Shown here: positions 28,834-38,707 of the stretch, piece by piece
How the letters are laid out: the number at the start of each line of letters is the position of its first letter
Numbering within the stretch: position 1 is the stretch's first letter
Assembly: GCF_000188035.1 (NCBI RefSeq)
Contig: NZ_AEUY02000005.1
Span: forward strand, 62,001-126,000
Reading direction: 5' to 3'
Origin: Streptococcus pseudoporcinus LQ 940-04
GTDB lineage: Bacteria > Bacillota > Bacilli > Lactobacillales > Streptococcaceae
DNA length: 64,000 nucleotides
Program-made: the position numbers and the translations under genes
The notes under the pieces: model-generated
Told to the model about the DNA's origin: nothing
Database searches by the model: none
What the model saw: the letters and a program-made list of their open reading frames with translations, nothing else

Positions 28834-28847
28834 ATTCATCTGATAAC
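28834..28847. promoter_or_regulatory. Third, isolated operator-like site
   Basis: ATTCATCTGATAAC matches ten of eleven positions of the TCATC-W-GATGA palindrome and lies about 100 bases upstream of the transporter promoter, in otherwise AT-rich non-coding sequence. It could be a distal operator. Confidence 0.4.
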
Positions 28848-28867
28848 TTAAAAGTGATTATTACATT

Positions 28868-28897
28868 AAAAAAGAAGTCAAATGTGTTATTGACTTC
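28868..28897 (-). terminator. Intrinsic terminator upstream of the transporter operon
   Basis: GAAGTCAA and TTGACTTC form an eight-pair stem around TAACACAT on the minus strand, followed by TTTTTT. It is the second of two terminators after murA. Confidence 0.8.
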
Positions 28898-28971
28898 TCA
28901 AAACAAGACAGATTATTTCAAACAAATTCTAAAAGTAAAAGCCTAAAAAGACTTATAATCCTCTCTAGAAG

Positions 28972-29019
28972 CTAAAAAGCTTGTTCATAATGCTAAACTA
29001 GCATCCATTAAACAAGCTT
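28972..29019 (-). terminator. Intrinsic terminator after murA
   Basis: The outer stem AAGCTTGTT/AACAAGCTT encloses a smaller inner stem (ATGCTA/TAGCAT), followed by TTTTTAGC on the minus strand. It begins eight bases after the murA stop. Confidence 0.75.
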
Positions 29020-29026
29020 CATTTAT

Positions 29027-30286
29027 CTATTCTTCAATTAACTCAATATCCGCACCAAGCGCTTTTAATTTTTCAATAATTTTAGCATAACCACGGAGAA
29101 TAAATTCAATATTATGAATTTCCGTGCGGCCTTCAGCCATTAAACCTGCTGTTACTAAAGCAGCTCCAGCTCTTAAATCGGTTGCCTTAACTTGAGCTCC
29201 GGTCAATTGATTTGGCCCTTGAAACACAATTTGACCACCTAATATTGAAATATTAGCACCCATACGAGCTATTTCAGGAACATGATTGACACGTTTTTCA
29301 TAGATGGTATCAATAATAGTACCCCGACCATGTGCAGACAAAAGCAGAGGTGTCATCGGTTGTTGTAAATCTGTAGCAAAGCCAGGATAAGGCGACGTCT
29401 TCACATTCACAGCTTTAAGATTCTCCTGTTTTTCAACAAAGATAGCATCTTCTTCAACTGTCATACGAACACCCATTTCTTCCAGCTTAGCAATAAAACT
29501 TTCTAAATGTTCATATAAAACATTTGTGATTTTAATCCCTTCACCAATAGCTGCTGCCATGGCAATATAGGTACCTGCTTCAATTCTATCCGGAATAACT
29601 TGGTGATTTGTACCATGAAGCGCTTCAACACCTTCAATCGTAATCATATCCGTACCAGCACCTCGAATATGTGCTCCCATGTTGTTTAACAAGGTTGCAA
29701 TATCAATAATTTCAGGCTCTCTAGCGGCATTCTCAATCACTGTTTTCCCCATTGCACGAGTCGCAGCTAACATTGTATTAATGGTTGCCCCCACACTAAC
29801 GGTATCCATATAAATATGAGCACCGTGCAGCCGTCCATCTTTAGCCTCTAAATGCATATATTCACCTTCAAAGGAGACCTCCGCCCCCATCGCTTCAAAA
29901 GCTTTTAAATGCAAATCAATCGGTCTTGGCCCTAAATCGCAACCTCCTGGCAGACCAACAGTAGCTTTTCCAAAACGGCCTAATAAACTACCATAAAAAT
30001 AATAAGAAGCCCTTAAACTGTTGATTTTCCCATAAGGCATAGCAATACTTTTAACCTGGCTAGGATCAATCGTAAGAGTTTCATCCTGATAGTGACACCG
30101 AGCCCCCATAATTTCCATAATATCAACCAGACTATCAACATCACTGATATTAGGAACACCATCTAAAGTCACCTTTTCATTAGCTAAAATAATAGCAGGA
30201 ATTAAAGCTACCACACTATTTTTTGCACCAGAAACAGCTACTTGTCCCGATAAAGGCTTACCACCATTAATAATAATTTTTCGCAT
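29027..30286 (-). CDS. murA: UDP-N-acetylglucosamine 1-carboxyvinyltransferase
   Basis: The 419-residue enzyme transfers enolpyruvate from PEP to UDP-GlcNAc, the first committed step of peptidoglycan synthesis. Motifs: [17 protein letters not shown] at the N-terminus, the catalytic Cys in [14 protein letters not shown] near residue 116, and the C-terminal [13 protein letters not shown]. Streptococci have two MurA paralogues; this one is next to metK, as for the MurZ/MurA2 type, but the name cannot be fixed from one copy. A promoter lies about 45 bases upstream. Confidence 0.93.
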   Translation of the reverse strand: MRKIIINGGKPLSGQVAVSGAKNSVVALIPAIILANEKVTLDGVPNISDVDSLVDIMEIMGARCHYQDETLTIDPSQVKSIAMPYGKINSLRASYYFYGSLLGRFGKATVGLPGGCDLGPRPIDLHLKAFEAMGAEVSFEGEYMHLEAKDGRLHGAHIYMDTVSVGATINTMLAATRAMGKTVIENAAREPEIIDIATLLNNMGAHIRGAGTDMITIEGVEALHGTNHQVIPDRIEAGTYIAMAAAIGEGIKITNVLYEHLESFIAKLEEMGVRMTVEEDAIFVEKQENLKAVNVKTSPYPGFATDLQQPMTPLLLSAHGRGTIIDTIYEKRVNHVPEIARMGANISILGGQIVFQGPNQLTGAQVKATDLRAGAALVTAGLMAEGRTEIHNIEFILRGYAKIIEKLKALGADIELIEE

Positions 30287-30324
30287 ACTTTCAGATCTTT
30301 CTTAAACTAGAATTCAACCTTTTT

Positions 30325-30353
30325 ATTTTATCATAATTTAATATGCAATACAA
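30325..30353 (-). promoter_or_regulatory. murA promoter
   Basis: TTGTAT (30353-30348) and TAAAAT (30330-30325) are separated by 17 bases on the minus strand, about 40 bases before the murA start. Confidence 0.5.
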
Positions 30354-30404
30354 ATGAATGATCAGACTGACTTTACAGTATTCAGAAGATATCCATTAAA
30401 AATT

Positions 30405-30436
30405 CAAAAAAAGATAGATGATTACTCACCTATCTT
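30405..30436 (-). terminator. Terminator of metK
   Basis: AAGATAG and CTATCTT pair around a twelve-base loop, followed by TTTTTTT on the minus strand, about 30 bases after the metK stop. Confidence 0.85.
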
Positions 30437-30465
30437 CTTACAAAAGTTAAAAGTATAAGGAAATT

Positions 30466-31653
30466 TTAACTTAAGAGTTCCTTCAAAGCATCAACTTTAT
30501 CTGTTTTTTCCCAAGGAAGCTCAATATCTGTTCTTCCCATATGCCCATAAGCAGCCGTTTGTTTGTAAATAGGCCGCTTTAAATCAAGCATCTGGATAAT
30601 TCCAGCAGGACGTAAATCAAATAATTGTCTGACTGCTGCTTCAATACGACTCTCTGATACAGTCGCTGTCCCAAAAGTATCAATTCTAACAGAAACCGGC
30701 TGGGCAACCCCAATTGCATAAGCCAACTGCACTTCAGCTTTTCTAGCTAGTCCAGCTGCAACAATATTTTTAGCAATATAGCGAGCCGCATAGGAAGCTG
30801 AGCGATCCACCTTAGTAGCATCTTTACCAGAGAAGGCACCTCCACCATGACGTGAATATCCTCCATAGGTATCAACAATGATTTTCCGCCCCGTTAGGCC
30901 AGAGTCTCCTTGAGGTCCGCCAATAACGAATCGTCCTGTCGGATTGATAAAATAGCGTGTCTGGCTATCTAGTAAATTAGCAGGTATAACTGCTTTAATA
31001 ACCTGATTAATCACATCTTGTCGAATGCGTTCATTGCTAACTTCAGGATCATGTTGGGTCGAGATAACAACAGTATCAACTCTAATCGGTTGATCTGCCT
31101 CATCATACTCAACTGTCACTTGAGATTTGGCATCCGGCCTCAAATAAGAAATAGTACCAGCTTTTCGCAAATCAGCTAATTTTTTAACCAGCTTGTGTGA
31201 TAGAGATATAGGTAGAGGCATTAATTCAGGCGTTTCATCAATCGCAAAGCCAAACATTAGCCCCTGATCACCAGCGCCTATAGCATTCAATTCGTCAGCA
31301 GCGCCTTCACGGACTTCTAGAGCTTCATTAACCCCTTGCGCGATATCAGCTGATTGCTCAACTAAAGACGGGTGTACGCCTACAGAATTCGCAGAAAAAC
31401 CATACGCTGCCTCAGTGTAACCAATTTCTGCAATAGTATCACGGACTACACGATTAATATCAACATAAGCTGATGTCGAGATTTCCCCAAAAACATGGAC
31501 AGATCCAGTATATACAACTGTCTCAGCAGCTACATGGGCTTCTGGATCTTCGGTAAGGATCGCATCTAAAATAGCATCTGAAATTTGGTCTGCAATCTTA
31601 TCTGGATGTCCCTCCGAAACTGACTCAGACGTGAAAAGTTTACGTTCTGACAT
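30466..31653 (-). CDS. metK: S-adenosylmethionine synthetase
   Basis: The 395-residue enzyme makes SAM from methionine and ATP. It shows [16 protein letters not shown] near the N-terminus, the hexapeptide-type signatures [10 protein letters not shown] near residue 125 and [16 protein letters not shown] near 270. Length is normal. Translation is controlled by an SMK-box leader whose SAM-bound form hides the GGGGGA ribosome-binding site. It is monocistronic, with its own promoter and terminator. Confidence 0.97.
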   Translation of the reverse strand: MSERKLFTSESVSEGHPDKIADQISDAILDAILTEDPEAHVAAETVVYTGSVHVFGEISTSAYVDINRVVRDTIAEIGYTEAAYGFSANSVGVHPSLVEQSADIAQGVNEALEVREGAADELNAIGAGDQGLMFGFAIDETPELMPLPISLSHKLVKKLADLRKAGTISYLRPDAKSQVTVEYDEADQPIRVDTVVISTQHDPEVSNERIRQDVINQVIKAVIPANLLDSQTRYFINPTGRFVIGGPQGDSGLTGRKIIVDTYGGYSRHGGGAFSGKDATKVDRSASYAARYIAKNIVAAGLARKAEVQLAYAIGVAQPVSVRIDTFGTATVSESRIEAAVRQLFDLRPAGIIQMLDLKRPIYKQTAAYGHMGRTDIELPWEKTDKVDALKELLS

Positions 31654-31654
31654 A

Positions 31655-31804
31655 TAAATGTCCCCCTTTTAATAAGTTTAAACACTTGCAAGCTTAATTC
31701 TTGCAATTTTATCAGTCTTTTAGACCGATGTGGTTAAAAAGTTACAAAGAACCAGAAAAATAATCTTTTCTGCCTTTTCGGGACTCATTAACTTATCTAT
31801 TATA
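31655..31804 (-). promoter_or_regulatory. SMK box (SAM-III riboswitch) and promoter of metK
   Basis: A -10 TATAAT (31804-31799) is followed by a leader containing GAGTCCCGAAAAGGCAG (31786-31770) and CTTTGTAAC, the conserved core of the SMK box, and ending in AAAAGGGGGAC just before the metK ATG. AGTCCC can pair with the GGGAC of the Shine-Dalgarno region, the known mechanism by which SAM blocks initiation in Lactobacillales metK genes. Confidence 0.88.
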
Positions 31805-31864
31805 TCATTTTTTTTGAGATTATTAATAGATTGCCTTTGAGAAAACATGGAAAGACAAGGAAGA

Positions 31865-34072
31865 TTAGTCAGTCACTTCTTTACTATCCTCTTTATCGTC
31901 AACACTCTTCTCTGCTAATTTAGGAGCTTCATTAACCGGTTGATTTCCTTCAATAGAACCTTCTGTAACAGCTTTAAAATGTTGAGCTACTCCGACCGGA
32001 ATTCCTTTTTCATTTAAAGTCAACTCTTCTTTAGGTATGTGATTATGGCTGACGTCTAAACTATTAACCTGTTGATTTGGCTCAGATAAGTTTAAGGTGT
32101 TAATATCATTAGAAGCTGCACGCAGGGTTTCCAGTGATTGATAATCATTTATTCCCTCTAGGTTTTGTAATTTATTGTCAGAAACATTTATAAATTTTAA
32201 AGATTCCTGTTTCCCAGGAATTTTTAGACTGCTAATTTTATTTCCTTGAACATCAAGGAAATGAAGTTTTTTAGCTAACTCGATTCCCGCTAAATTTTCA
32301 ATTTGGTTTTTTGCTGCAGTTAATTCTGAAAGTGACAGATTTTTCCCCAAGAATGTTAGATGTTTCAGACCAGTATTGTTAACTGTCAGAGTCTCCAAAT
32401 TCGGAAGGTTTAAAGTTGATAAATCCACATTACTATTTTCTGAAAGATTCAAAACTTTTAAATCTTTCTTCCCAGCTAATGAACTCAAGTCGCTAATTTT
32501 ATTATTTTCAATATGAATTTCTTGCAATTTTTCCAAACCTTGTAAGGGCTTCAGATCTTGAATAGCATTATTACTCAATACTAAAAATTTTAAATTGGGA
32601 AGTTCTGCTAAGGGTTCCAATGATTTGATATTATTATCTGCTGCTGCAATTAAATTCAAGTTTTTATAAGGTTTCAAAAAGCTTAAATCACTTATCTGAT
32701 TTTGTGAGATATCAATAGCTTCAAGCTCTGGCATATACTGTAAGAAGTCATAGTTCTGAACCCCTGTTGCTGTCATTAATAAGCGTTTCAATTTTTTAAA
32801 TTGAAGGACTGGCTTCATATCATCAATTGGTGTAAAGCCAATACCTAAGGTTTCTAAATTGGGAAGAAGGGCCAAACCAAACCGTTTCAAAGGATTCTGA
32901 CGACTACCCAGGTCTAATTTGCTAACTGTAGCTAACCATTTCTTCATTAACTCCGGATTGGTCTCATTAGATGGAAATGGGGTTTCTGCTTGATGGGTTC
33001 TAACAATGTCAAGAATGACATCATCATCAAAGCCCATCTTTTTCAAGGTCTGCATACCTATTTTGTGTTTCTCTAATTCTCTTGCATGCTCAAGTTCATG
33101 GGGATCAGGAATAGGCTTGCCTATTTCAATATCCTCTAACATCAAGACATGACTATGGTCATGATGGGGGTATTTAAGTCCAATCCGACCATCTTCTGTT
33201 TCAATTCGTTCAATAGCAGTTGAGGGAAGGTTCAACGCTTTTGCCAAGTAATCTAACTTAAGCTGAAAATCATCTTCTTTTTTATCAACAGTATTGTGTT
33301 CCTTTTTATCCGCTTTATTTTCAAATTTATCTGCAACAGCTGCCCAGCCTGATTTCCGTAGATCCTCAAAAGAAATCGGATGCAAATGGCCATTATGATT
33401 GACTAAAATACTATCCTTGGTCCTTCCAACAATACCAGTTCCATCAAATTTAAAGCCATCCGAGGTAGCATAGTCTAAACCGGAAATCCCTCTATTTTGA
33501 GGCACATAATGGGTATCACGATGAAAAGTCTGATGATGAATTGGATGATTAGGTGTAGCAGGAGCAAGCCCTAAACTAGATTTTAAAATATAATGAAAAT
33601 GATCATCATGCCTTACGGTATAGCCATTAGCATCTTCTGCAACAATATCCTTAGGATCAAAGACATAATGGTGACCTGCACCAAAATCAGAAGATTTCAT
33701 CTCCAATGAGGATGGCTTGTTTAGACTTGCACCTGCAGGTATCAAATAGGCAAAGGCAGTTCCTTGTAAATCTTTATAAAATATAAAATGAGAGTGATTG
33801 CCATGTTCTACTACAATTCCTGAATCCGTCCGAGATAGAATCTTTGAATGAGCATCTAATTTAAAACCATCGCTGGTAGGATAATCAACACCTGCTATTC
33901 CCTTCTTTTTTTGAGAAGAAGCTATTTTTGAATTCTTTTTAACTTCAGTGCTGATTTTCTGACTTCCAGACATTGTTTTTGGTGATTCTTTAGACTGTGA
34001 TAAATTAATGGCGATAGCAGTACCACATGATAATGTCAGTCCCACTATAAATAAATAGGTACGTTTTTTCAT
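31865..34072 (-). CDS. slr: Leucine-rich-repeat, histidine-triad surface lipoprotein (Slr-like)
   Basis: The 735-residue exported protein has a signal peptide with a Cys at residue 16 (LTLSC; the lipobox is imperfect). It has four HxxHxH zinc triads (HGNHSH near 89, HDDHFH near 152, HNGHLH near 224, HHDHSH near 301) and about ten leucine-rich repeats at roughly 400-680 (pattern NLKFLVLSNNAIQDLKPL). This combination is the streptococcal Slr/internalin-A-like lipoprotein, linked to zinc binding and host adhesion. The promoter overlaps a perfect AdcR zinc-repressor box, which supports a zinc role. A short acidic tail ends the protein. Confidence 0.88.
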   Translation of the reverse strand: MKKRTYLFIVGLTLSCGTAIAINLSQSKESPKTMSGSQKISTEVKKNSKIASSQKKKGIAGVDYPTSDGFKLDAHSKILSRTDSGIVVEHGNHSHFIFYKDLQGTAFAYLIPAGASLNKPSSLEMKSSDFGAGHHYVFDPKDIVAEDANGYTVRHDDHFHYILKSSLGLAPATPNHPIHHQTFHRDTHYVPQNRGISGLDYATSDGFKFDGTGIVGRTKDSILVNHNGHLHPISFEDLRKSGWAAVADKFENKADKKEHNTVDKKEDDFQLKLDYLAKALNLPSTAIERIETEDGRIGLKYPHHDHSHVLMLEDIEIGKPIPDPHELEHARELEKHKIGMQTLKKMGFDDDVILDIVRTHQAETPFPSNETNPELMKKWLATVSKLDLGSRQNPLKRFGLALLPNLETLGIGFTPIDDMKPVLQFKKLKRLLMTATGVQNYDFLQYMPELEAIDISQNQISDLSFLKPYKNLNLIAAADNNIKSLEPLAELPNLKFLVLSNNAIQDLKPLQGLEKLQEIHIENNKISDLSSLAGKKDLKVLNLSENSNVDLSTLNLPNLETLTVNNTGLKHLTFLGKNLSLSELTAAKNQIENLAGIELAKKLHFLDVQGNKISSLKIPGKQESLKFINVSDNKLQNLEGINDYQSLETLRAASNDINTLNLSEPNQQVNSLDVSHNHIPKEELTLNEKGIPVGVAQHFKAVTEGSIEGNQPVNEAPKLAEKSVDDKEDSKEVTD

Positions 34073-34091
34073 TTTTCCTCCAAAATTTTAG

Positions 34092-34130
34092 TTAACTAGT
34101 TAATTATATCAAAAAAGTTTCTTTTTGCAA
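34092..34130 (-). promoter_or_regulatory. slr promoter with AdcR zinc-repressor box
   Basis: TTGCAA (34130-34125) and TATAAT (34108-34103) are 16 bases apart on the minus strand. The -10 runs directly into TTAACTAGTTAA (34092-34103), an exact match to the streptococcal AdcR consensus TTAACYNGTTAA. Zinc-bound AdcR would block this promoter, so slr should rise under zinc starvation. Confidence 0.85.
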
Positions 34131-34193
34131 TCCTTTATTTATTTTATTATAATATTTACTTAATTAAATAAATTAGCTTTTCTCAGCTTCAGC

Positions 34194-34222
34194 TTTAAAA
34201 AGAACAAAAAATAAGCTATACT
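34194..34222 (+). promoter_or_regulatory. birA promoter, probably leaderless
   Basis: TTTAAA (34194-34199) and TATACT (34217-34222) are 17 bases apart, and the ATG begins seven bases after the -10, at the expected transcription start. No Shine-Dalgarno sequence is present. Confidence 0.5.
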
Positions 34223-34228
34223 ATAGCT

Positions 34229-35163
34229 ATGAAAACATCTGAAAAAATATACACTCTTCTAAATGAATCTAATCAATTTGTTAGCGGTGAAGTGTTGGCA
34301 GATAAAATGAATTTATCTAGAACTTCTATCTGGAAAGCGATTAAATCTTTGGAAAATCAAGGATTAGTTATTGAGAAATCGAAAGTTAAAGGCTATAAGC
34401 TGCTAAGGGGCGACTTGCTTTTGCCTAATCAAATCAGTCAAGCTATAGGCTTTCCAGTAACCTTAACAGCAAATAGTATCTCAACCCAGAAAGATGCTAA
34501 AGATAGTATTACAGCTAATGGGCAGACTCCCCATTTATTTCTAGCAACCAATCAGAAAAAAGCTAAGGGTCGAATGAATCGTGATTTTTTCACATCTAAT
34601 ACAGGTGGTATCTATATGTCTCTTCATTTGAAACCAAATGCGACCTATGCACAACTCAACCCCTACACACTGATGGTTGCTTCAAGTATTGTTAAAGCCA
34701 TTTCTCGTTTAACAGGTATTGAAACCCAGATTAAATGGGTTAACGATATCTACCTGGGACAAAAAAAATAGCCGGTATCATCACCGAAGCTATTACTTCT
34801 GTTGAAACAGGCTTAATTACAGATGTTATTATTGGCCTAGGTTTAAATTTCGATATTCCAAGCTTTCCTGATGAAATCAGCTCTAAGGCAGGATCCCTTT
34901 TCCAGGGAAATGCCTCTATTAATCGCAACCAATTAATCATCGAAATATGGGATCTATTCTTTAATATTCCTGTTAAAGATCATCTAAAGGTTTACAAAGA
35001 AAAGTCGTTAGTTATAGACCGAGAGGTTTCTTTTTTAGAAAAAGAACAGCTAGTAACTGCACGCGCTATTGACATTACAGATCAAGGTCACCTTGTCGTC
35101 CAACTAGCTGATGGCCAAGAGCAAATCTTAAGAAGTGGCGAAATTAGTCTTTCTTCTTGGTAG
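34229..35163 (+). pseudogene. birA: Biotin-protein ligase/repressor, frameshifted in an A8 run
   Basis: The first frame (34229-34771, 180 codons) gives a winged helix and half of the catalytic domain, ending IKWVNDIYLGQKK then TAG. Shifting frame at the eight A at 34761-34768 gives IAGIITEAITSVETG and continues to a TAG at 35161-35163 (LSSW). One added A restores a 311-residue BirA of normal length. BirA attaches biotin to acetyl-CoA carboxylase and represses biotin genes. The lost part includes the biotin-binding Lys-adjacent loop and C-terminal domain. A real mutation, polymerase slippage and sequencing error are all possible. No Shine-Dalgarno sequence is seen. Confidence 0.85.
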
Positions 35164-35347
35164 ATCGAGTTGCTTCTAATAGGCTCTTAGCAAATTTATT
35201 GATGGCATGAGCTTTTCGTAAATCTCTTAGCAACAAAAAACCCCAGAAGCCAGCAAATAATAAGTGACCTGAAAAAATTGCTTCATTAAAAAAATAAGTT
35301 TCAAAGGCACAAATAATGGCCATAATGATAAATTGTCTAATTGTCAT
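35144..35347 (-). CDS. DUF3272 family small membrane protein
   Basis: The 67-residue protein has two hydrophobic segments (IIMAIICAFETYFF and HLLFAGFWGFLLL) and a basic tail ending STKKKD. It matches the DUF3272 family, short proteins conserved next to dnaX in streptococci; the function is unknown. Its 3' end overlaps the end of birA by 20 bases on the opposite strand. The dnaX terminator at 35361-35396 lies just upstream. Confidence 0.75.
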   Translation of the reverse strand: MTIRQFIIMAIICAFETYFFNEAIFSGHLLFAGFWGFLLLRDLRKAHAINKFAKSLLEATRSTKKKD

Positions 35348-35360
35348 ATTGCTATTCTAT

Positions 35361-35396
35361 CAATAAAAAGAAAATTCTGCCAAGAATTTTCTTTTT
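35361..35396 (-). terminator. Terminator of dnaX
   Basis: AAAGAAAATTCT and AGAATTTTCTTT form a perfect twelve-pair stem with loop TGGC, followed by TTTTT on the minus strand. Confidence 0.9.
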
Positions 35397-35405
35397 TAGT
35401 GAGCA

Positions 35406-37088
35406 CTAATCCTCTGATGTTTTTATTTTGTCCTTTAAGAAACCAAACTCCTCTGGAATCTCATTGGATCTTTTTTCTTCTACTGGCTCCTGTGATTGGG
35501 TCTTCATTTGCTTAGCAAACTCCGACCTAATGTGATTAAAATCAGCCCTCGGTACTGCAAGGATATTTGGTGAAAAGCCAGCAGCCTTACTCATAATATT
35601 CCCAAATATATCATTTAAATCTTGACGATTCATAGCTTGTTCTGCGTTAAAGGCTGCCTCAAAGGCTAAAATAGCATTTTCACTATTAGCGAGAACTGGC
35701 TCTGAACCTAAAAGCAAAGCTCTATCTTGAGGAGAAATACTATCCAAGATTTCATTCCAAACCGATTTTAAGGAGTCTAGGTATTGTCTTGATTTTTCAC
35801 GCTCTTGCACAGTCTCTTCCATGATAGTCAAAATTTTCTGACGATCAACTTTATAGGTAAAAGTTTTCCGAGAATAATTAACGTTACTAGCAACAGCTGT
35901 ATTTACTTGTGTTTGCGAAGTCTGTGATTCTAAAGATGCTAGACTTTCTTTTAGCAAGGCCACTTCAGCCCTTAAGTTTTCCAAATCAGTCACAACTTCT
36001 TCTGACATTCCCAAAGTAGTTGCATCACTTGGCTTAGACAAAGCGATGGTCATCATTTCAGCATAAATCCGAGGATGACTACCTTTTTTGATTTCCGGCA
36101 AATACTTAGTAATAGTTGCAATCATAGCAAAAATAGTGTCCGTTTCAATCTGCAAATTCTCCTGAAAATGCTTAGATTGTGAATAGGATTGACCACCTAC
36201 TTTGACCACTAATAAATCTCTCAAATAAGTGAGCAAGTCCGTCGCAAAACGGCTCATACTTTTTCCATTATCAAAAATGGTAGCCAAATCTGATAGCGCC
36301 GCTTGGGCATCGTGATGACTGAGGTTGAGCACATAGGTGTCTAGGGCGGCCAAACTAATTGACCCCGTAATTTCCTCAGCAATAGCTAGATCAACTTGGT
36401 TTTCAGAGGATAAGCTCAATGCCTGATCCAGTATTGATAAGGCATCTCTCATTCCCCCTTCTGCCCTTCGGGCAATTAAATCTAAGGCAGCCTCTTGATA
36501 AGGAATTTCTTCAGTCTCTAAAATCCAGGCAAGGTGGCTACTAATGTCATTCTGTTTAATAGACTTGAATTCAAAGCGTTGAACTCTTGAAAGAATCGTA
36601 GCAGGAATTTTATGAAGCTCTGTTGTAGCTAAGATAAAGACAACATTTTGACTAGGCTCTTCCAAAGTTTTTAAGAGAGCATTAAAAGCGCCACTTGATA
36701 ACATATGAACTTCATCTATAATGTAAACTTTATAAGTTGCTCGACTAGGGGCATAAGTTGATTTATCACGAATCTCACGAATCTCATCTACGCCATTATT
36801 TGAAGCTGCATCAATCTCAATCACATCTTCTAAGCTACCGTTGGTAATATCACGGCAGATATCACAGTGATTACAAGGTTCCCCATCAACTTGATTTGGG
36901 CAGTTCATCGCTTTTGCGAAAATTTTAGCGGCACTTGTCTTGCCCGTTCCGCGCGGTCCAGAAAACAAATAAGCATGGCTGATCTTACCAGACGAAACAG
37001 CTTGTTTTAAAGTTGTCGAAACCACCTTTTGGCCAACCATTTCAGCAAAGGTTTGACTCCGGTATTTCCGATACAAAGCTTGGTACAT
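35406..37088 (-). CDS. dnaX: DNA polymerase III subunits gamma/tau
   Basis: The 560-residue clamp-loader ATPase has Walker A GPRGTGKTSAAK near residue 45, the four-Cys zinc module CPNQVDGEPCNHCDIC at about 64-79, Walker B YIIDEVHM near 127, and the SRVQRF sensor region. The C-terminal part (about 370-560) is less conserved, as usual for tau. The ATG overlaps the preceding stop by one base (TAATG). No slippery frameshift heptamer was noted, so a separate gamma form is not predicted. Confidence 0.95.
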   Translation of the reverse strand: MYQALYRKYRSQTFAEMVGQKVVSTTLKQAVSSGKISHAYLFSGPRGTGKTSAAKIFAKAMNCPNQVDGEPCNHCDICRDITNGSLEDVIEIDAASNNGVDEIREIRDKSTYAPSRATYKVYIIDEVHMLSSGAFNALLKTLEEPSQNVVFILATTELHKIPATILSRVQRFEFKSIKQNDISSHLAWILETEEIPYQEAALDLIARRAEGGMRDALSILDQALSLSSENQVDLAIAEEITGSISLAALDTYVLNLSHHDAQAALSDLATIFDNGKSMSRFATDLLTYLRDLLVVKVGGQSYSQSKHFQENLQIETDTIFAMIATITKYLPEIKKGSHPRIYAEMMTIALSKPSDATTLGMSEEVVTDLENLRAEVALLKESLASLESQTSQTQVNTAVASNVNYSRKTFTYKVDRQKILTIMEETVQEREKSRQYLDSLKSVWNEILDSISPQDRALLLGSEPVLANSENAILAFEAAFNAEQAMNRQDLNDIFGNIMSKAAGFSPNILAVPRADFNHIRSEFAKQMKTQSQEPVEEKRSNEIPEEFGFLKDKIKTSED

Positions 37089-37585
37089 TAGTTTTTCACC
37101 CCAAACATCTCAAAATTGAAAGAGCTATTTTCTACCAAAATTGCAACCAATTGTTCCAGATAGAGACGGTCTAACTGATCATAATCACCCACTACCGAGG
37201 AGTCCAAATCTAAGACTCCTAATAAGTGCCCATTTTTAATTATAGGCACCACAATCTCGCTCATCGCCTTGGAATCACAGGAAATATAATTGTCATGTTG
37301 CAGGACATCTGCTACAATAATTGTTTTTTCTTCTAGCGCAGCTTGACCACAAACACCTTTACCCAGAGCAATCCGAACACAGGAAACACCCCCTTGAAAA
37401 GGGCCTAGAATGAGTTCATTGCCATCAAATAAATAAAAACCTGAAAAAACGGAATGAGGCAAGCTGGACATTAATAAAGCACTAGCATTTGCTAGGTTTG
37501 CTAAAGCATTATCTTCGTTAGCAAATAAAGCCTGCGCCTGAGCAATCATGAGTTGATAATTTTTTTCTTTTGTCCTTATATTCAT
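37088..37585 (-). CDS. Free-methionine-(R)-sulfoxide reductase (GAF domain)
   Basis: The 165-residue single GAF-domain protein carries the three catalytic Cys of the fRMsr family at residues 69 (GGVSCVRI), 79 (GKGVCGQA) and 103 (NYISCDS), with the conserved DVLQHDNY and EIVVPI segments. It reduces free methionine-R-sulfoxide using thioredoxin. It is the first gene of a short unit with dnaX, whose start overlaps its stop by one base. Confidence 0.9.
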   Translation of the reverse strand: MNIRTKEKNYQLMIAQAQALFANEDNALANLANASALLMSSLPHSVFSGFYLFDGNELILGPFQGGVSCVRIALGKGVCGQAALEEKTIIVADVLQHDNYISCDSKAMSEIVVPIIKNGHLLGVLDLDSSVVGDYDQLDRLYLEQLVAILVENSSFNFEMFGVKN

Positions 37586-37666
37586 TATTCTATTATATCA
37601 CAAGAAGTTTTTTTCTTTAAGTATTACCTTTGCTATCCAAAACTTGAATAGCCTACTTTCAATAGC

Positions 37667-37960
37667 TTAATTGCAACAATAATAAAGATAACTAAAATAT
37701 CCTAGTATCACAAGGATAACTATACCTAAGAACCAAACCACTTGAAAGTACCATTTCTGTGTTTTATGGTGAAATACTTTTGCACCAAGCCAGGCACCTA
37801 AGCCCCCAAAAAGCAGAGTAATTATAATTAAAGTTGATTCTGAGATACGCCATCGGCCTTTAATGGCTCTGCCTTTATCAATCCCATACACCACAAAAAC
37901 AATCACGTTCCATAACAACAATACACTGAGAACTACTAAAATTCCTTTCAAATTAGTCAC
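37667..37960 (-). CDS. DUF1294 family membrane protein
   Basis: The 97-residue protein has three hydrophobic segments and the family motif [21 protein letters not shown] (about residues 23-43) followed by [22 protein letters not shown]1294 proteins are of unknown function. The start overlaps the udk stop by eight bases, so it is probably read from the udk message. Confidence 0.85.
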   Translation of the reverse strand: MTNLKGILVVLSVLLLWNVIVFVVYGIDKGRAIKGRWRISESTLIIITLLFGGLGAWLGAKVFHHKTQKWYFQVVWFLGIVILVILGYFSYLYYCCN

Positions 37961-38588
37961 CTTGATATTCCGCTAATATACTTGCAATTTTCGTGTTAAT
38001 TAAATCAATAGCTACGACATTACTCACACCTTCAGGAACAATAATATCTGCATAACGTTTACTTGGCTCAATAAATTGATGGTACATAGGTTTAACAACG
38101 CTTGTGTACTGTTCAATAATACTATCTAAACTTCTACCACGTTCCATCATATCACGTTTAATACGACGAATAATTCGAATATCATCATCAGTATCAACGA
38201 AAAGTTTGATATCCATTAACTGACGTAAGCGCTCATCTTCTAATACCAAAATACCTTCAACAATAATAACGTCTTGAGGTTCCTGACGGAAGGTTTTAGG
38301 ACTTCGAGTATGGGCTTTGTAATCATATATCGGAATATCAACAGGGCGCCCTTCTAATAATTCTTTCAGCTGTTCAATCATAAAATCAGTTTCGAAAGCT
38401 AAGGGGTGATCATAATTGGTCTTTACTCTTTCTTCAAAACTTAAATGAGCTTGATCCCGATAATAAGAATCATGTTGAATCATAGCAATTCGTGCATTAG
38501 GAAAATGATCTAGAATGGCTCGTGATACACTTGTTTTTCCGCCTCCAGATCCGCCGGTAACACCAATGATAATCGGTTTCTTGTTCAT
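37953..38588 (-). CDS. udk: Uridine kinase
   Basis: The 211-residue nucleoside kinase phosphorylates uridine and cytidine in pyrimidine salvage. It has Walker [13 protein letters not shown] at residues 9-20, QHDSYYRD near 39, the NYDHPLAF substrate segment, and [13 protein letters not shown] near 140. GGAGTAAAG precedes the ATG. Length and sequence are typical of Firmicute Udk. Confidence 0.95.
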   Translation of the reverse strand: MNKKPIIIGVTGGSGGGKTSVSRAILDHFPNARIAMIQHDSYYRDQAHLSFEERVKTNYDHPLAFETDFMIEQLKELLEGRPVDIPIYDYKAHTRSPKTFRQEPQDVIIVEGILVLEDERLRQLMDIKLFVDTDDDIRIIRRIKRDMMERGRSLDSIIEQYTSVVKPMYHQFIEPSKRYADIIVPEGVSNVVAIDLINTKIASILAEYQGD

Positions 38589-38707
38589 TCTTTACTCCAT
38601 CTCTAAAAAGTCTTCGCTATATTTTACCAAAATTCAAACAATATGGCTATCTCATCCAATTTTAAATTTGAGATTAACTATACTTAGAAACTAATCCTAT
38701 TTCATGC

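Noticed and set aside
34740..34940. 66-codon minus-strand frame over the second half of birA
   Set aside because: It mirrors the restored BirA frame, which explains its openness; no start signal.
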